Below are positions 16,146 through 27,137 of a stretch of 64,000 nt of DNA, piece after piece. The notes beneath the pieces are model-generated. The model was not told where the DNA came from, did not search any database, and was given only the letters and a program-made list of their open reading frames with translations. Numbering within the stretch: the stretch's first letter is position 1; the number at the start of each line of letters is the position of its first letter. The DNA lies in NCBI GenBank assembly GCA_963839645.1, contig CAWIVZ010000001.1:558001-622000 (forward strand), written 5' to 3'. This DNA comes from PALSA-911 sp963839645 (GTDB lineage Bacteria; Pseudomonadota; Alphaproteobacteria; Acetobacterales; Acetobacteraceae). Position numbers and translations under genes: made by a program.

Positions 16146-17337
16146 ATGTCGGTTCAATCCGAGCGCCCATTAGAGGGCATCAAGGTCATCGCGCTCGAAC
16201 ACGCGCTGGCCGCCCCCCTCTGCACCCGCCACCTCGCCGACCTCGGCGCCGAGGTGATCAAGATCGAACGCCCCGGCGAGGGCGATTTCGCCCGCAGCTA
16301 CGACAAATACGTCCTCGGCCAGGCCAGCTTCTTCGTCTGGCTCAGCCGCGCCAAGCGCAGCCTGACGCTGGACGTGAAGAACCCGGCCGCCAAGGAAATC
16401 TTCCACCGGCTGCTCGCGGATGCCGACGTGCTGGTCCAGAACATCGCCCCCGGCGCCGCCGCGCGCCTCGGCCTGTCCTACGAAGCGCTGGCGCCCACCC
16501 ACCCCAAGCTCATCGTCTGCGACATCTCCGGCTACGGCGACAGCGGCCCCTTCGCCGGGAAGAAGGCCTACGACCTGCTGATCCAGGCCGAAAGCGGCCT
16601 GATGAGCGTCACCGGCACCCCCGAAACCCCCTCCCGCGTCGGCATCTCCGCCGCCGACATCGCCACCGGCATGTACGCCCATTCCGGCATCCTCGCCGCC
16701 CTCGTCCGGCGCGGCCGCACCGGCCAGGGCGCCAACATCAAGATCGCCATGCTGGACGCGCTGGCCGAGTGGATGACCTATCCGATCTATCGCCATGCCT
16801 ACGACAACTCCGTGGTGCCCCGCTCGCCCTCCAGCCACCCGGCGCTGGCGCCCTACGGCGCGCACGACACCAAGGATGGCCAGGTCATCTTCGGCCTGCA
16901 GAACGAACGCGAATGGGCCACCTTCTGCGCCAAGGTGCTCGGCAAGCCGGAACTCGCCACCGACCCGCGCTTCAACTCCAACACCCAGCGCGCCGCCCAC
17001 CGGGCCGAAATCACCGCCATCATCGAGGCCTTCTTCGCCGACAAGACCTTCCCTCGAAGTCGTCGCCCTGCTCGACGCGGCCGGCATCGCCAACGGCCGG
17101 CTGAACACCGCCAAGGAAGTCTGGGAACACCCGCAATTCACCGCGCGGGACCGCTGGCGCGACATCGGCACCCCCGCCGGCCCGGTCAAGGCGCTGCTGC
17201 CGCCCGTCACCTTCACCGATGTCGAGGCGGTCATGGGCGACGTCCACGGCCTCGGCCAGGACACCGACGCCATCCTCGCCGAACTGCGCTACAACCCGGA
17301 AGAAATCGCCGCCCTGCACCGGAACGGCGCGGTATGA
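16146..17337 (+). CDS. CaiB/BaiF CoA-transferase family III protein (frameshift at about 17052)
   Basis: About 396 residues after removing one C from the CCC at 17051-17053; this joins EAFFADKTF to LEVVALLDAAGIANGRL. Family III enzymes move CoA between carboxylic acids through an aspartyl-CoA thioester. LEHALAAPLCTRHLADLGAEVIKIERPGEGD is the conserved opening, VGISAADIATGMYA contains the catalytic Asp, and PRFNSNTQRAAHR is a common C-domain stretch. The stop overlaps the maoC start as ATGA. CoA-transferase plus MaoC hydratase suggests breakdown of an acid activated as its CoA ester, such as a mesaconyl or carnitine-like substrate, which cannot be named. TTGACA at 16087-16092 is a possible -35 box. 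Confidence 0.85.
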
Positions 17338-17813
17338 CCGGCTTCGACCCAACCGAACACCGCATGGTCCCCACCCAGCGCTGGTTCGAGGATTTCACCC
17401 TCGGCGAACGCTTCGTCCTGCCCAGCCGCACCATGACCGAGGCCGTCTTCCTCGCCTTCCAGGGCGCCTCCGGCGACAACCACCCGATCCACTACGACGT
17501 CGAATACTGCCGCGCCCGCGGTATGCCCCATCTGCTCGCACACGGCTTCCAGGCCCTCATCCAAACCGCCCCCGGCGCCGGCATGTTCCCGTACATGGTC
17601 GAAGACAGCCTGGTCGGCTTCATCGAACAATCCAGCCGCTTCCTGAAACCACTGTTTGCCAACGATACGATCTACCCGGCCCTGGCCATCGACGAACTCT
17701 CGCCCAACCGAACCACCGGCGTCATCGGCTTCTCAACAACCATCCACAACCAACGCCAGGAACTCATCCTCACCGGCCGCCAGCGGTACCTGGTCCGGAT
17801 GCGGAAAGCTTAG
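17334..17813 (+). CDS. MaoC-like hotdog-fold dehydratase
   Basis: 159 residues, a single hotdog domain. FLAFQGASGDNHPIHYDVEYC holds the Asp-x4-His hydratase dyad (residues about 50-55) and HLLAHGFQALIQ the conserved helix end. It adds or removes water on an enoyl- or mesaconyl-type CoA. Starts inside the stop of the CoA-transferase and is surely co-translated. Repeat copy B begins 18 bp after its stop. Confidence 0.87.
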   Translation: MTGFDPTEHRMVPTQRWFEDFTLGERFVLPSRTMTEAVFLAFQGASGDNHPIHYDVEYCRARGMPHLLAHGFQALIQTAPGAGMFPYMVEDSLVGFIEQSSRFLKPLFANDTIYPALAIDELSPNRTTGVIGFSTTIHNQRQELILTGRQRYLVRMRKA

Positions 17814-17831
17814 TGTCTGGGGGACTTTTCA

Positions 17832-18034
17832 AGAAAGAAGGCCAGGGGCTCTGCCCCTGGACCCCGCTAAGGGCAAGCCCTTAGAACCCCGTATGGTTCG
17901 GTGGAGCAATGGGGGGCTACCCGGACCTGCAGGGTCCGGGTAGCCCCCCATTGCTCCACCGAACGAATAAGATGTTTCCAAAGGCGAGCCTTTGGCGGGG
18001 GTCCAGGGGGCAGCGCCCCCTGGCCTTGCTTCCT
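17832..18034. repeat. Shell-and-core palindromic intergenic element, copy B
   Basis: About 200 bp between the convergent maoC and chvG genes. The outer arms (17832-17890 and 17966-18034) match those of copies A, D and G as imperfect inverted repeats. The core is an exact 32-bp inverted repeat, 17896-17927 with 17933-17964, and a 5-nt loop, the longest in the window. A GGACC/GGTCC motif at the centre is shared with copy G and, in part, copy A. Confidence 0.87.
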
Positions 18035-18051
18035 TCAAACGCCCCCAGACA

Positions 18052-19728
18052 CTACGCCTTCGGCAACCACACCACGAACCGCGCGCCGGTGATGGTGCCG
18101 GTGGGGTCGCGGCGGTTTTCGGCCGTGATCCGGCCTTTCAGCGCTTCGACGATTTGCCGGCTGATCGACAGGCCAAGGCCGGAATGCTGGCCGAAATGTT
18201 CGCCCTTCGGGCGTTCGGAATAGAACCGGTCGAAGATATGTTCCAGCCGTGCCTCGGGGATGCCGGGGCCGTCGTCTTCCACGCTGATTTCGATCACCGC
18301 CCCGGTTTCCTGCGCGCGCAGGCCGATCCGCCCGTTCGGCGGGGAGAAGCTTTGCGCGTTGCCGATCAGGTTGCGCAGCACCTGCACCAGCCGGTCCTCC
18401 ACCGCCTGCACGAACAGGCCCTCGGGCGGCGCGTGCAGTTCGATCCGCGCATCGCCCTCGTGGCGGGTCGCCTCATGGATTTCCGCCAGCAGGGCCAGGA
18501 TCTTCGCCACATCGACCTTTTCCGTGGCGGTGCGGGACAATTCGGCATCCACGCGGGAAGCGTCGGAGATGTCGCTGATCAGCCGGTCCAGCCGCGTCAC
18601 GTCCTCGCCGATGATGGTCAGCAGGCGCTTCTGCTGCACCGGGTCCTCGATCCGCCGCAGCGTCTCGATGGCGCTGCGCATGGAGGACAGCGGGTTCTTC
18701 AGTTCATGCGCGACATCGGCGGCGAACCGTTCGATCGCGTCCATCCGCGCCCACAGCGCGCCGGCCGATTCCGACAGCGCCACGGCCAGCGCCCCCACTT
18801 CGTCATGCCGGTGCAGCAACGGGTCCGGCACGCTGCCGCCGCGCCCCTTGCCCTCGCGCATCTGCGCGGCGGCGCGGGCCAGGCGCAGGATCGGCCGGGC
18901 GATGGTCAGGGACAGGTACCAGGACAGCACCAGGGTCAGCACCAGGGCGATGCTGAACAGCGCCAGGATCGAGATGCGGATGCTCAACAGGCTGTCATCC
19001 ACCTCCCGCGCCTCGCGCGTCAGCAGGATGATCCCGACATTGTGGCGGTTGCGCTCGACCGGCACGGACACCGTCACCAGCAGCCGGTTGTCCTTGGTGC
19101 GCCTTATATAGGCCGGCATCTCGCGGTTCTGGTCGGACCCGGACAGGCGCAATTCCTCCTTCACGTCCGGCGTCCAATCCAGCCCCGGGCCGCCCTGGCT
19201 CAAATCCACCACCAGCCGCGGCTCCACCCGGTGCGGCAGCAGGGCCAGCGCCTTGTCGTACAGATACCCCATGGTCCCCAGCACCTCGCCGCGCTGCACC
19301 GCCGGCGGCAGCGGCTCGGAGGTGATCGCGCCACCCGGCCCCTCGCGCACCCGGCTGTCGGCGATCACCTGGCCGTCGGGGGCATAGAGCTTGGCCTGCG
19401 CATCCGGCGTCGGCTCGGTCAGCCGGCGCAGCAGCCGGCGGGCCAGCTCGGGCACCAGCACCGGGTTGTCCGGGCTGTCCTCCTTCACCGCGCTTTCGCC
19501 GAGCGCTCCGGCATAGATCCGCGCCTGCTCGCGCAGCGCCGAGACGGTCGCCTGCAACAGGCCGTTCTGGTACTGGTCCAGATACAGCAGGGTCGCCACC
19601 AGCAGCGCCAGCGGCAAGGCGTTGACCAGCAGGATGCGCCGCAGCAGCGGCGAGACCAGGCGCTGGCGGAAGCGCTTGTCCACCACCGCATCCGGCGCCA
19701 GCGCGCCGAGATTGGCCCCGTCAGGCAT
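18052..19728 (-). CDS. chvG: ChvG/ExoS-type sensor histidine kinase
   Basis: 558 residues. A membrane helix at about 30-50, a large periplasmic stimulus-sensing domain (about 55-245), a second helix (about 250-275, LALFSIALVLTLVLSWYL), HAMP, then the kinase: H-box FAADVAHELKNPLSSM, N-box LRNLIGNAQSFS, EDDGPGIPEA, FDRFYSERP and SGLGLSISRQI. In relatives it is held inactive by ExoR and released by acid to control envelope, exopolysaccharide and central carbon genes; no exoR is in view. It lies 36 bp after chvI. Confidence 0.9.
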   Translation of the reverse strand: MPDGANLGALAPDAVVDKRFRQRLVSPLLRRILLVNALPLALLVATLLYLDQYQNGLLQATVSALREQARIYAGALGESAVKEDSPDNPVLVPELARRLLRRLTEPTPDAQAKLYAPDGQVIADSRVREGPGGAITSEPLPPAVQRGEVLGTMGYLYDKALALLPHRVEPRLVVDLSQGGPGLDWTPDVKEELRLSGSDQNREMPAYIRRTKDNRLLVTVSVPVERNRHNVGIILLTREAREVDDSLLSIRISILALFSIALVLTLVLSWYLSLTIARPILRLARAAAQMREGKGRGGSVPDPLLHRHDEVGALAVALSESAGALWARMDAIERFAADVAHELKNPLSSMRSAIETLRRIEDPVQQKRLLTIIGEDVTRLDRLISDISDASRVDAELSRTATEKVDVAKILALLAEIHEATRHEGDARIELHAPPEGLFVQAVEDRLVQVLRNLIGNAQSFSPPNGRIGLRAQETGAVIEISVEDDGPGIPEARLEHIFDRFYSERPKGEHFGQHSGLGLSISRQIVEALKGRITAENRRDPTGTITGARFVVWLPKA

Positions 19729-19764
19729 GCGGGCCAGCGGGCATGCTGCCAGCCGATCGGGGCA

Positions 19765-20466
19765 TCATTGCTCCTTGTAGCGGTAGCCGATCCCGTACAG
19801 CGTTTCGATATGATCGAATTCCTCGTCGGTCTGGCGGAACTTCTTGCGCACCCGCTTCACGTGGCTGTCGATGGTGCGGTCATCCACATAGATGTTCTCG
19901 CCATAGGCGGCATCGATCAGCTGGTCGCGCGACTTCACCATGCCGGGCCGCGTCGCCAGCGCCTTCACCAGCAGGAACTCGGTCACGGTCAGCTGGATGT
20001 CGCGGCCCTTCCAGGTGCATTGGTGCTTGGTCTCGTCCAGCATCAGCTCGCCGCGCACGATCACCCCGCCGGGCGCGGCGCCGGAGCCTTCGGCCTTGCT
20101 CGCCTCGTTGCGGCGCAGCAGCGCGCGGATGCGCTCCAGCAGCAGGCGCTGGCTGAACGGCTTGGTGATGTAGTCGTCGGCGCCCAGGCGCAGACCCATC
20201 AGCTCGTCCACCTCCTCGTCCTTGGAGGTCAGGAAGATCACCGGCATCGCCGAGCGCGCGCGCAGCCGCTGCAGCAGCTCCATGCCGTCCATACGCGGCA
20301 TCTTGATGTCCAGCACCGCCAGATCCGCCGGCCGCGCCGCCAGCCCGTGCAGCGCGCTTTCGCCGTCGGTGTAGGTGCGCACCAGGAAGCCTTCCTGCTC
20401 CAGGGTCATCGCCACGCTGGTGAGGATATTGCGGTCATCGTCGACGAGCGCGATGGTCTGTTTCAT
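19765..20466 (-). CDS. chvI: ChvI-type OmpR-family response regulator
   Basis: 233 residues from the ATG at 20466. Receiver domain with acidic pair ALVDDDRN, phospho-acceptor Asp in LAVLDIKMPRMDGME (about residue 52), Thr in IFLTSKDEE, and Lys in ITKPFSQRLLLERI. The winged-helix DNA-binding domain has LTVTEFLLVKALATRPGMV, YVDDRTIDSHVKRVRKKF and IGYRYKEQ. It is divergent from the HugZ-like gene, with pckA close by; pckA is a known neighbour of chvI in this class. Confidence 0.93.
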   Translation of the reverse strand: MKQTIALVDDDRNILTSVAMTLEQEGFLVRTYTDGESALHGLAARPADLAVLDIKMPRMDGMELLQRLRARSAMPVIFLTSKDEEVDELMGLRLGADDYITKPFSQRLLLERIRALLRRNEASKAEGSGAAPGGVIVRGELMLDETKHQCTWKGRDIQLTVTEFLLVKALATRPGMVKSRDQLIDAAYGENIYVDDRTIDSHVKRVRKKFRQTDEEFDHIETLYGIGYRYKEQ

Positions 20467-20567
20467 GGTTCGGTCCTTGTTGGAACAGCCGCATCGGGAC
20501 TCTCCGACGCACGGAAAACACGATGGCGGCCAATTATGGCCTATTCGGGACGAGGGGTGAACGGAAT

Positions 20568-21340
20568 ATGGCAAACACGGACAATGCAGCGACGCCGGCC
20601 GATCTGCCGGCCGGTCTCCAGGCCCGCCGCCTGCTGCGGGCGGCGCGCTCCGGCAGCCTTGCGACGCTCAGCGCCTCGCAGGACGGCGGCCAGCCCTTCG
20701 CGACCCTGGTCACCCCCGCGATCGCCGGCGATGGCGCGATCCTGCTGCTGCTGTCGGACCTGTCCGAGCATACCCGCCACCTCCGCGCCGAGCCGCGCTG
20801 CTCGCTGCTGGTCGTGGGCGCCGCCGAAAGCGCCAATCCGCAGACCGCCCCGCGCCTGACCGTGACCGGCCTCGCCGACGGTATCCGATACGCCGGCGGA
20901 CCGGGCGCGCTACCTGGCGGTGCATCCCTACGCCGCGCTCTATGCCGATTTCGGCGATTTCCACCTTTGGCGCATCGAGCCGCGCGGCGGCCTGCTGGTC
21001 GGCGGCTTCGCCCGCGCCACAAGGCTGCGCGTGTCGGACCTGATCCCCGGCCGCGAGGCAGCCGCCGCCATCGAAGCGGCCGCGGCCGTCCATTCTGTCG
21101 CACTGCAACAACGACCACGCCGACGCCATGGCCGCCATCGGCCAGGCCGCATCGGGGCGGGAAGGGGCGTGGCGCATGGTAACGGTGGATACCGACGGCT
21201 TCGACCTCGCGCTTGACGAAATCACGCTGCGGATCGATTTCTCCGCCCCGGTTGCCGATAGCGGCGCGGTGCGGCGCGAATTGGTCCACCTGACCCAGGC
21301 ATCGCGCCAAATTACCGGACATCCCGGAGCAACCGGCTAG
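20568..21340 (+). CDS. HugZ-like PNPOx-fold FMN/heme protein with DUF2470 (two frameshifts)
   Basis: The N-terminal frame (MANTDNAATPADLPAGLQAR, RLLRAARSGSLATLS, AEPRCSLLVVG) is a pyridoxamine-phosphate-oxidase-like split barrel. Removing one G at 20880-20881 leads into DTPADRARYLAVHPYAALY and FGDFHLWRIEPRGG. Removing one C at 21090-21091 leads into ILSHCNNDHADAM and the C-terminal DUF2470 domain ending at 21340, about 256 residues in all. Relatives bind heme or FMN and can open heme for iron release. Both breaks are single extra bases. Its start is divergent from chvI. Confidence 0.75.
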
Positions 21341-21367
21341 ACCGACCGGCTGTCAGTCCGTAAAACG

Positions 21368-23060
<1,693 letters not shown>

Positions 23061-23152
23061 GCGAAGCAAGGCCGAGGGGGCTCTGCCCCCTCGGACCCCC
23101 GCCAGGGGACGAGTCCCTTGCCGGGGTCCAGGGGGCAGAGCCTCCTGGCCTT
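23061..23152. repeat. Shell-and-core element, short copy C without a long core
   Basis: About 92 bp filling the whole gap between the convergent pckA and hydantoinase genes. It has the two outer arms (AAGGCCGAGGGGGCTCTG and its inverted partner near 23120-23150) closed by a small GGGGAC/GTCCCT stem at about 23105-23119, with no variable core. Its right edge touches the hydantoinase TAA (23151-23153). Confidence 0.75.
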
Positions 23153-24548
23153 ACTTACTCCGGCCCCTAGGCAGGAAGGTGCCGCGTGCCCTTGGGGGCG
23201 TCAGTTTGCCGTTCTGGACGACCATTTGGCCGCGGACCATGGTGGCGATCGGCCAGCCGGTTACCTCGATGCCTTCGTATGGCGTGTAGTCGCTGCCGTC
23301 GTGCAGGTCGGCGTGGCGGATTTTTCGCGTGATCGTGGGGTCCCAGATCGCCAGGTCGGCATCCGCACCTATGGCGATGCTGCCCTTGCGCGGATACAGG
23401 CCATAGGCCTTGGCGTGGTTGGTCGCGGTAAGGGCGACGAAGCGCGGCAGGTCGATCCGCTTTTTCATCACGCCTTCGGAAAACAGGATCGGCAGCCGGG
23501 TTTCCACGCCGGGGATGCCGTTCGGCACCCAGCGGAAACTGGTGCGGCCTTTCGGGACCAGCTTGCCCTTTTCGTCATTGTAGCGGAACGGGCAGTGGTC
23601 GGAGGAATAGAAATCGAACATGCCGTTCTCGATGCCGGACCAACAGGCATCCTGGCTGGCCTTGTCGCGCGGCGGTGGGCTGCAGACGTATTTCGCCCCC
23701 TCCATGTTCAGGCCTTCCAGATCCTTCGCGGTCAGCACCAGGTATTGCGGGCAGGTTTCCGCCAGCACCTTCAGGCCGCGGGCGCGGGCACGCTGGATTT
23801 CCTCCATGGCGGCGCCGTTGGAGACATGCACGATCACCACCGGCACATCCACCACCTCGGCCAGCGTGATGGCGCGATGGGTGGCCTCGCGTTCGGCCGG
23901 GATCGGGCGCGACGTGGCATGGAAATGCGGCGCGGTATGGCCTTCGCGTTCCAGCTTGTCGGTCAGGAAGCGGATGATGTCGTAGTTCTCCGCGTGCACC
24001 ATCACCAGCGCGCCGGTTTCCCGCGCAACGGTCATCACCTTCAGGATCTGCTCGTCGGTCAGCGCCAGACCCTCGTAGGTCATGAAGACCTTGAACGACG
24101 AATAGCCATCCTTGATCAGCGCCGGCAGCTCCTGGCCCAGCACCGCGGGCGTGGGATCGGAGATGATCAGATGGAAACCATAGTCGGTGTAGCACTCGCC
24201 GTCCGCCTTGGCGTGGTAGCCCTGCACCGCCTGCCTCAGCGTCTGGCCGCCTTCCTGCAGGCAGAACGGCAGGATGGTGGTGTTGCCGCCAAATGCCGCC
24301 GAGCGGCTGCCGCTTTCGAAATCGTCGGACTGCACAACATCCGGGCCGCTGGGCTGGGCGATGTGCACATGGCTGTCGATTCCACCGGGCAGCACCAGCT
24401 TGCCGGTCGCGTCCACCACCTGATCGGCGCTGCCGAGGCCCTCGCCCAGGCTGACGATGCGTCCGCCGCGCACGCCGATATCGCAGGCCACGACGTCCGA
24501 GCCCGCCACCACGGTGCCGCCGCGCACGATCAGATCGAATGAAGCCAT
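23151..24548 (-). CDS. Dihydropyrimidinase / D-hydantoinase
   Basis: 465 residues, amidohydrolase fold. The zinc ligands are visible: GGIDSHVHIAQPSG (His-x-His, about 58-60), the carbamylated Lys in YSSFKVFMTYEG (about 150), VMVHAENYD, VVIVHVSNGAA and DFYSSDHCPF (Asp). It opens hydantoin or dihydropyrimidine rings. With the neighbouring hydantoin-racemase-like gene it suggests hydantoin or dihydrouracil use; no carbamoylase gene lies beside it. 49 bp separate it from the racemase-like gene on the same strand. Confidence 0.9.
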   Translation of the reverse strand: MASFDLIVRGGTVVAGSDVVACDIGVRGGRIVSLGEGLGSADQVVDATGKLVLPGGIDSHVHIAQPSGPDVVQSDDFESGSRSAAFGGNTTILPFCLQEGGQTLRQAVQGYHAKADGECYTDYGFHLIISDPTPAVLGQELPALIKDGYSSFKVFMTYEGLALTDEQILKVMTVARETGALVMVHAENYDIIRFLTDKLEREGHTAPHFHATSRPIPAEREATHRAITLAEVVDVPVVIVHVSNGAAMEEIQRARARGLKVLAETCPQYLVLTAKDLEGLNMEGAKYVCSPPPRDKASQDACWSGIENGMFDFYSSDHCPFRYNDEKGKLVPKGRTSFRWVPNGIPGVETRLPILFSEGVMKKRIDLPRFVALTATNHAKAYGLYPRKGSIAIGADADLAIWDPTITRKIRHADLHDGSDYTPYEGIEVTGWPIATMVRGQMVVQNGKLTPPRARGTFLPRGRSK

Positions 24549-24597
24549 GTCGGTTCCCCTGCTGTTTCCGGCTGATTGGTTAGCAATTCCCGCGCCA

Positions 24598-25344
24598 TCA
24601 GTCCCGATGCTCGATCCGCGCGGCCAGCGACGGCGCCAGGCCGATCGTGTCCTTCGCCGCCGGCCGGCGGAAGGTTCCGGCCGTGGCCTTGCGCGGCTTC
24701 AGCGTCACCAGCGCCTCGATCTGCTTCACCGCGGCGGCGATCTGGTCCACCACCGGCACCGGTATCCGGTCCGCGACCTTCTCCGCCAATCCCGCCAGCG
24801 GCGCGCCGCCCAGGATCACCACGTCGGCGCCATCCTCGGTCACCGCGCGGTTGGCGAGTTCCACCAGCAGCACCTCCTTCTCCGCCTGCACGCCGGAGAT
24901 GGACCGGAACGCGCCATCGAGCATGCGAATGCCCGCCAGCCGTCCGGCCAGGCCGTGCTGTTCCACGCATTCCTGGTACCAGGGGCCCAGCGCGGTCGCG
25001 AAGGTGACGATGGCGAAACGCCGGCCGAGCATGCACGCGGTCAGCATCGCCGCCTCCGCCATGCCGATGACCGGGATGTCGAACAATTCCCGCGCCCCCA
25101 TCAGCCCCGGATCGCCGAAGGCGGCGATGATGGCGCCGTCCACGCCGCGATGATGCTCCGCCAGCATTTCCAACGCCACGGCGCCGCCGATCTGCGCTTC
25201 CGCCCGCGTGGCGATATACGGCACCCCGCGCGGCGCGGTGAGCGGGATGAGCTCCGTGCCGTGCGCCGCCGCGCGCTGTCCGGCGGCAAGCAGCAGTTCC
25301 GTGACGGCGGACGTCGTATTCGGGTTGAGCAGCAGAATGCGCAT
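24598..25344 (-). CDS. Hydantoin-racemase-like Asp/Glu racemase superfamily protein
   Basis: 248 residues from the ATG at 25344 (MRILLLNPNTTSAVTELLL), which has GGAGAACC upstream and fits the family start. COG4126-type fold: AEAQIGGAVALEMLAEH, AFGDPGLMGARELF, VIGMAEAAMLTACMLGRRFAIV, VVILGGAPLAGLAEKV. Both positions normally holding the catalytic cysteines (C-F-D/G-D-P and L-G-C-A-G) are Ala and Gly here, so classic two-base racemisation is doubtful. It precedes the hydantoinase gene and is divergent from a second superfamily member. Confidence 0.82.
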   Translation of the reverse strand: MRILLLNPNTTSAVTELLLAAGQRAAAHGTELIPLTAPRGVPYIATRAEAQIGGAVALEMLAEHHRGVDGAIIAAFGDPGLMGARELFDIPVIGMAEAAMLTACMLGRRFAIVTFATALGPWYQECVEQHGLAGRLAGIRMLDGAFRSISGVQAEKEVLLVELANRAVTEDGADVVILGGAPLAGLAEKVADRIPVPVVDQIAAAVKQIEALVTLKPRKATAGTFRRPAAKDTIGLAPSLAARIEHRD

Positions 25345-25439
25345 CGTTTTCCGGTTCTCCGTTTCACCAGCCTTGCAGGGCAGGGCCCACCCATGCAAAT
25401 CCATTCACCCTCGCCGCATGTTTCCCGAAAGGCCGGCCG

Positions 25440-26166
25440 ATGACGAACCGCAAAAGGCTCGGAATGTTGACCCCGTCCTCCAACACCGTGCTGGAGCCCG
25501 TCACCTACGCCATGCTGGCCGGCGTGCCGGACATCACCGCCCATTTCGGCCGCTTCAAGGTGACGGAGATCGCCCTGTCGGACCGGTCGCTGGGCCAGTT
25601 CGACGACAGCCAGATCCTGCGCGCGGCCGAGTTATTGGCGCACGCGAAGGTGGATGTGATTGCCTGGAACGGCACTTCGGCCGCGTGGATCGGGTTCGAG
25701 AGCGACGAGCGCCTGTGCGAACGGATCACCGCGGCGACGGGTATTCCCGCCTGCACGACGGTGCTGGCGTACCGGGAGATTTTTCGCCTGCAGGGGATCG
25801 CGCGGGTGGGGCTGGTCAGTCCGTATACCGACGATGTGCAGCGGCGCATCCAGGCCAACTGGGGCGCGGCCGGGTTCGCCTGCACGGCGGAACGGCATCT
25901 GGGGATCACGGATAATTTCTCGTTCGCAGAGATTTCCGAGCGAAACCATCGGCGGGATGATCCGCGACGTGGTGGCCGAGGGCTGCGAGGCCGTGGTGGT
26001 GCTATGCACCAACATGAACGGGGCCCGCATCGGCGCGGCGCTGGAAGCAGCGCTCGGCGTGCCGGTGTATGATTCCGTTGCCGTAACTTTATCGAAGTCC
26101 CTGGCGGCCGCTGGAGCCGATCCGGCCGCCGTACAAGGCTGGGGCGGAGTGTTCCGGAGTCTGTAG
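25440..26166 (+). CDS. Maleate isomerase / arylmalonate decarboxylase-like protein (frameshift at about 25944)
   Basis: About 241 residues when one A of AAA at 25943-25945 is removed, joining FSFAEISER to TIGGMIRDVVAEGCEAVVV. MTNRKRLGMLTPSSNTVLEP is the typical opening of the maleate cis-trans isomerase group. The first catalytic position reads AWNGTSAAW (no Cys) whereas the second keeps Cys in VVVLCTNMNG. One C-terminal Cys only is the arylmalonate-decarboxylase pattern, so a decarboxylase or single-Cys enzyme is possible. It is divergent from the hydantoin-racemase-like gene (95-bp shared gap). Confidence 0.75.
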
Positions 26167-26169
26167 GGT

Positions 26170-26189
26170 GGCAATGCCACTTGGCATTG
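26170..26189 (+). terminator. Hairpin after the maleate-isomerase-like gene
   Basis: A perfect 8-bp stem (26170-26177 GCAATGCC with 26182-26189 GGCATTGC, loop ACTT) begins 4 bp after the stop codon. There is no strong T-run after it. Confidence 0.5.
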
Positions 26190-26331
26190 CACCGAAACGT
26201 ACCTTTGGGCACGACCGATGAAACCGGAAGCAACGTGAAGGTATTTTAACGGTTCAGCCCTCGATCCCATGGTATCCGGCGTGGACGCAACGATTTGGCT
26301 ACTCGCCGCCACGGCAATGAAGGGAGCCGAC

Positions 26332-27106
26332 ATGTCATTCCGAAGGGTTTTGCTCACCGCGGCGCTCGCGGGATTGGTTTCAACCACCGCCGCGGCCGCT
26401 GTCGCATCCTACGATTGGCTGTCGCTCTGCGGCAAATGTCTGTCGCCGACGATCACCTCAAAATCCGGCATCGGAACGGCCCATGCCGCCGCGGAAGGCC
26501 GGATCACCGCCGCCGCGGCTGCCGCCTGGTGCGAGAACTGGTCGATGGGCGACAATGCGAAATCCTGTGTGCGCGAGCAGATGGCCTCCGACGAGGCGAA
26601 ACAAATCTATCGCGCGAGCGCCGACTGCCCCGCCGGACGCATGATCGCCGTGGACGGCCAGGCCTATACGCTGGCCGGGGTCTGGACCAACGATATCGGT
26701 GCCGGACGCGCGAAGTTCCGTAACGCGCAAGGCAGGATTGTCGGACAGAGCAACGCGGACAATGGCCTGGCGCTGTCGCAGAACTGGGAAGTGCTGTGCC
26801 CCGGTCCATTGCGGCCCGCGCAACCCGCAACCGCGTCTGCCGCCGCGCCGGCGCAACGCCCGCCGGCCGAGACCAGGCCCCTGGCAAATCCCGCCAACCT
26901 GCCTTCAGCCGGCCTGGCCGCGCAATTTTCCGTCGGCCAGATAGTCGAGGCAAAATACGGAACGGGTTGGGTGCGCGCGCGGCGTCAACGCGATCCGATC
27001 CATGCAGACCTCCCAGGGGCCGCAATTGGCCTATGACGTAAGCTTGGCGAACGGCAAGCACGGCCTTGTTCCGGGCCGCATGTTGCGACCATTGCCTGCC
27101 CAATAG
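26332..27106 (+). CDS. Hypothetical secreted protein with C-terminal Tudor/agenet-like region (frameshift at about 26991)
   Basis: ATG at 26332 with AGGGAG 6 bp upstream. A signal peptide (FRRVLLTAALAGLVSTTAAAA, shown by a basic start and Ala-rich end) precedes a domain with Cys pair CGKC (about 31-34) and further Cys in WCENW, SCVREQ, DCPAG and VLCPG. A Pro/Ala linker follows. With one G removed at 26991-26992 the C-terminus reads EAKYGTGWVRARVNAI...YDVSLANGKHGLVPGRM, which resembles a small SH3/Tudor-like barrel, and ends at the TAG 27104-27106, 257 residues. Function unknown. Confidence 0.6.
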
Positions 27107-27137
27107 GGCAAGGCCGGTGCGTATGGTCCGCCCGCCG

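Noticed and set aside
17830..18038. Short frames inside the repeat elements (peptides with GLCPWTP or GSAPG strings)
   Set aside because: They recur in several frames of all copies because of the inverted GC arms, lack start signals, and change with each copy's core.
17992..20859. A 955-codon open frame on the plus strand across chvG and chvI
   Set aside because: It runs antisense to two well-supported genes with catalytic motifs, is rich in His/Gln/Arg/Asp typical of antisense high-GC frames, and has no domain-like pattern.
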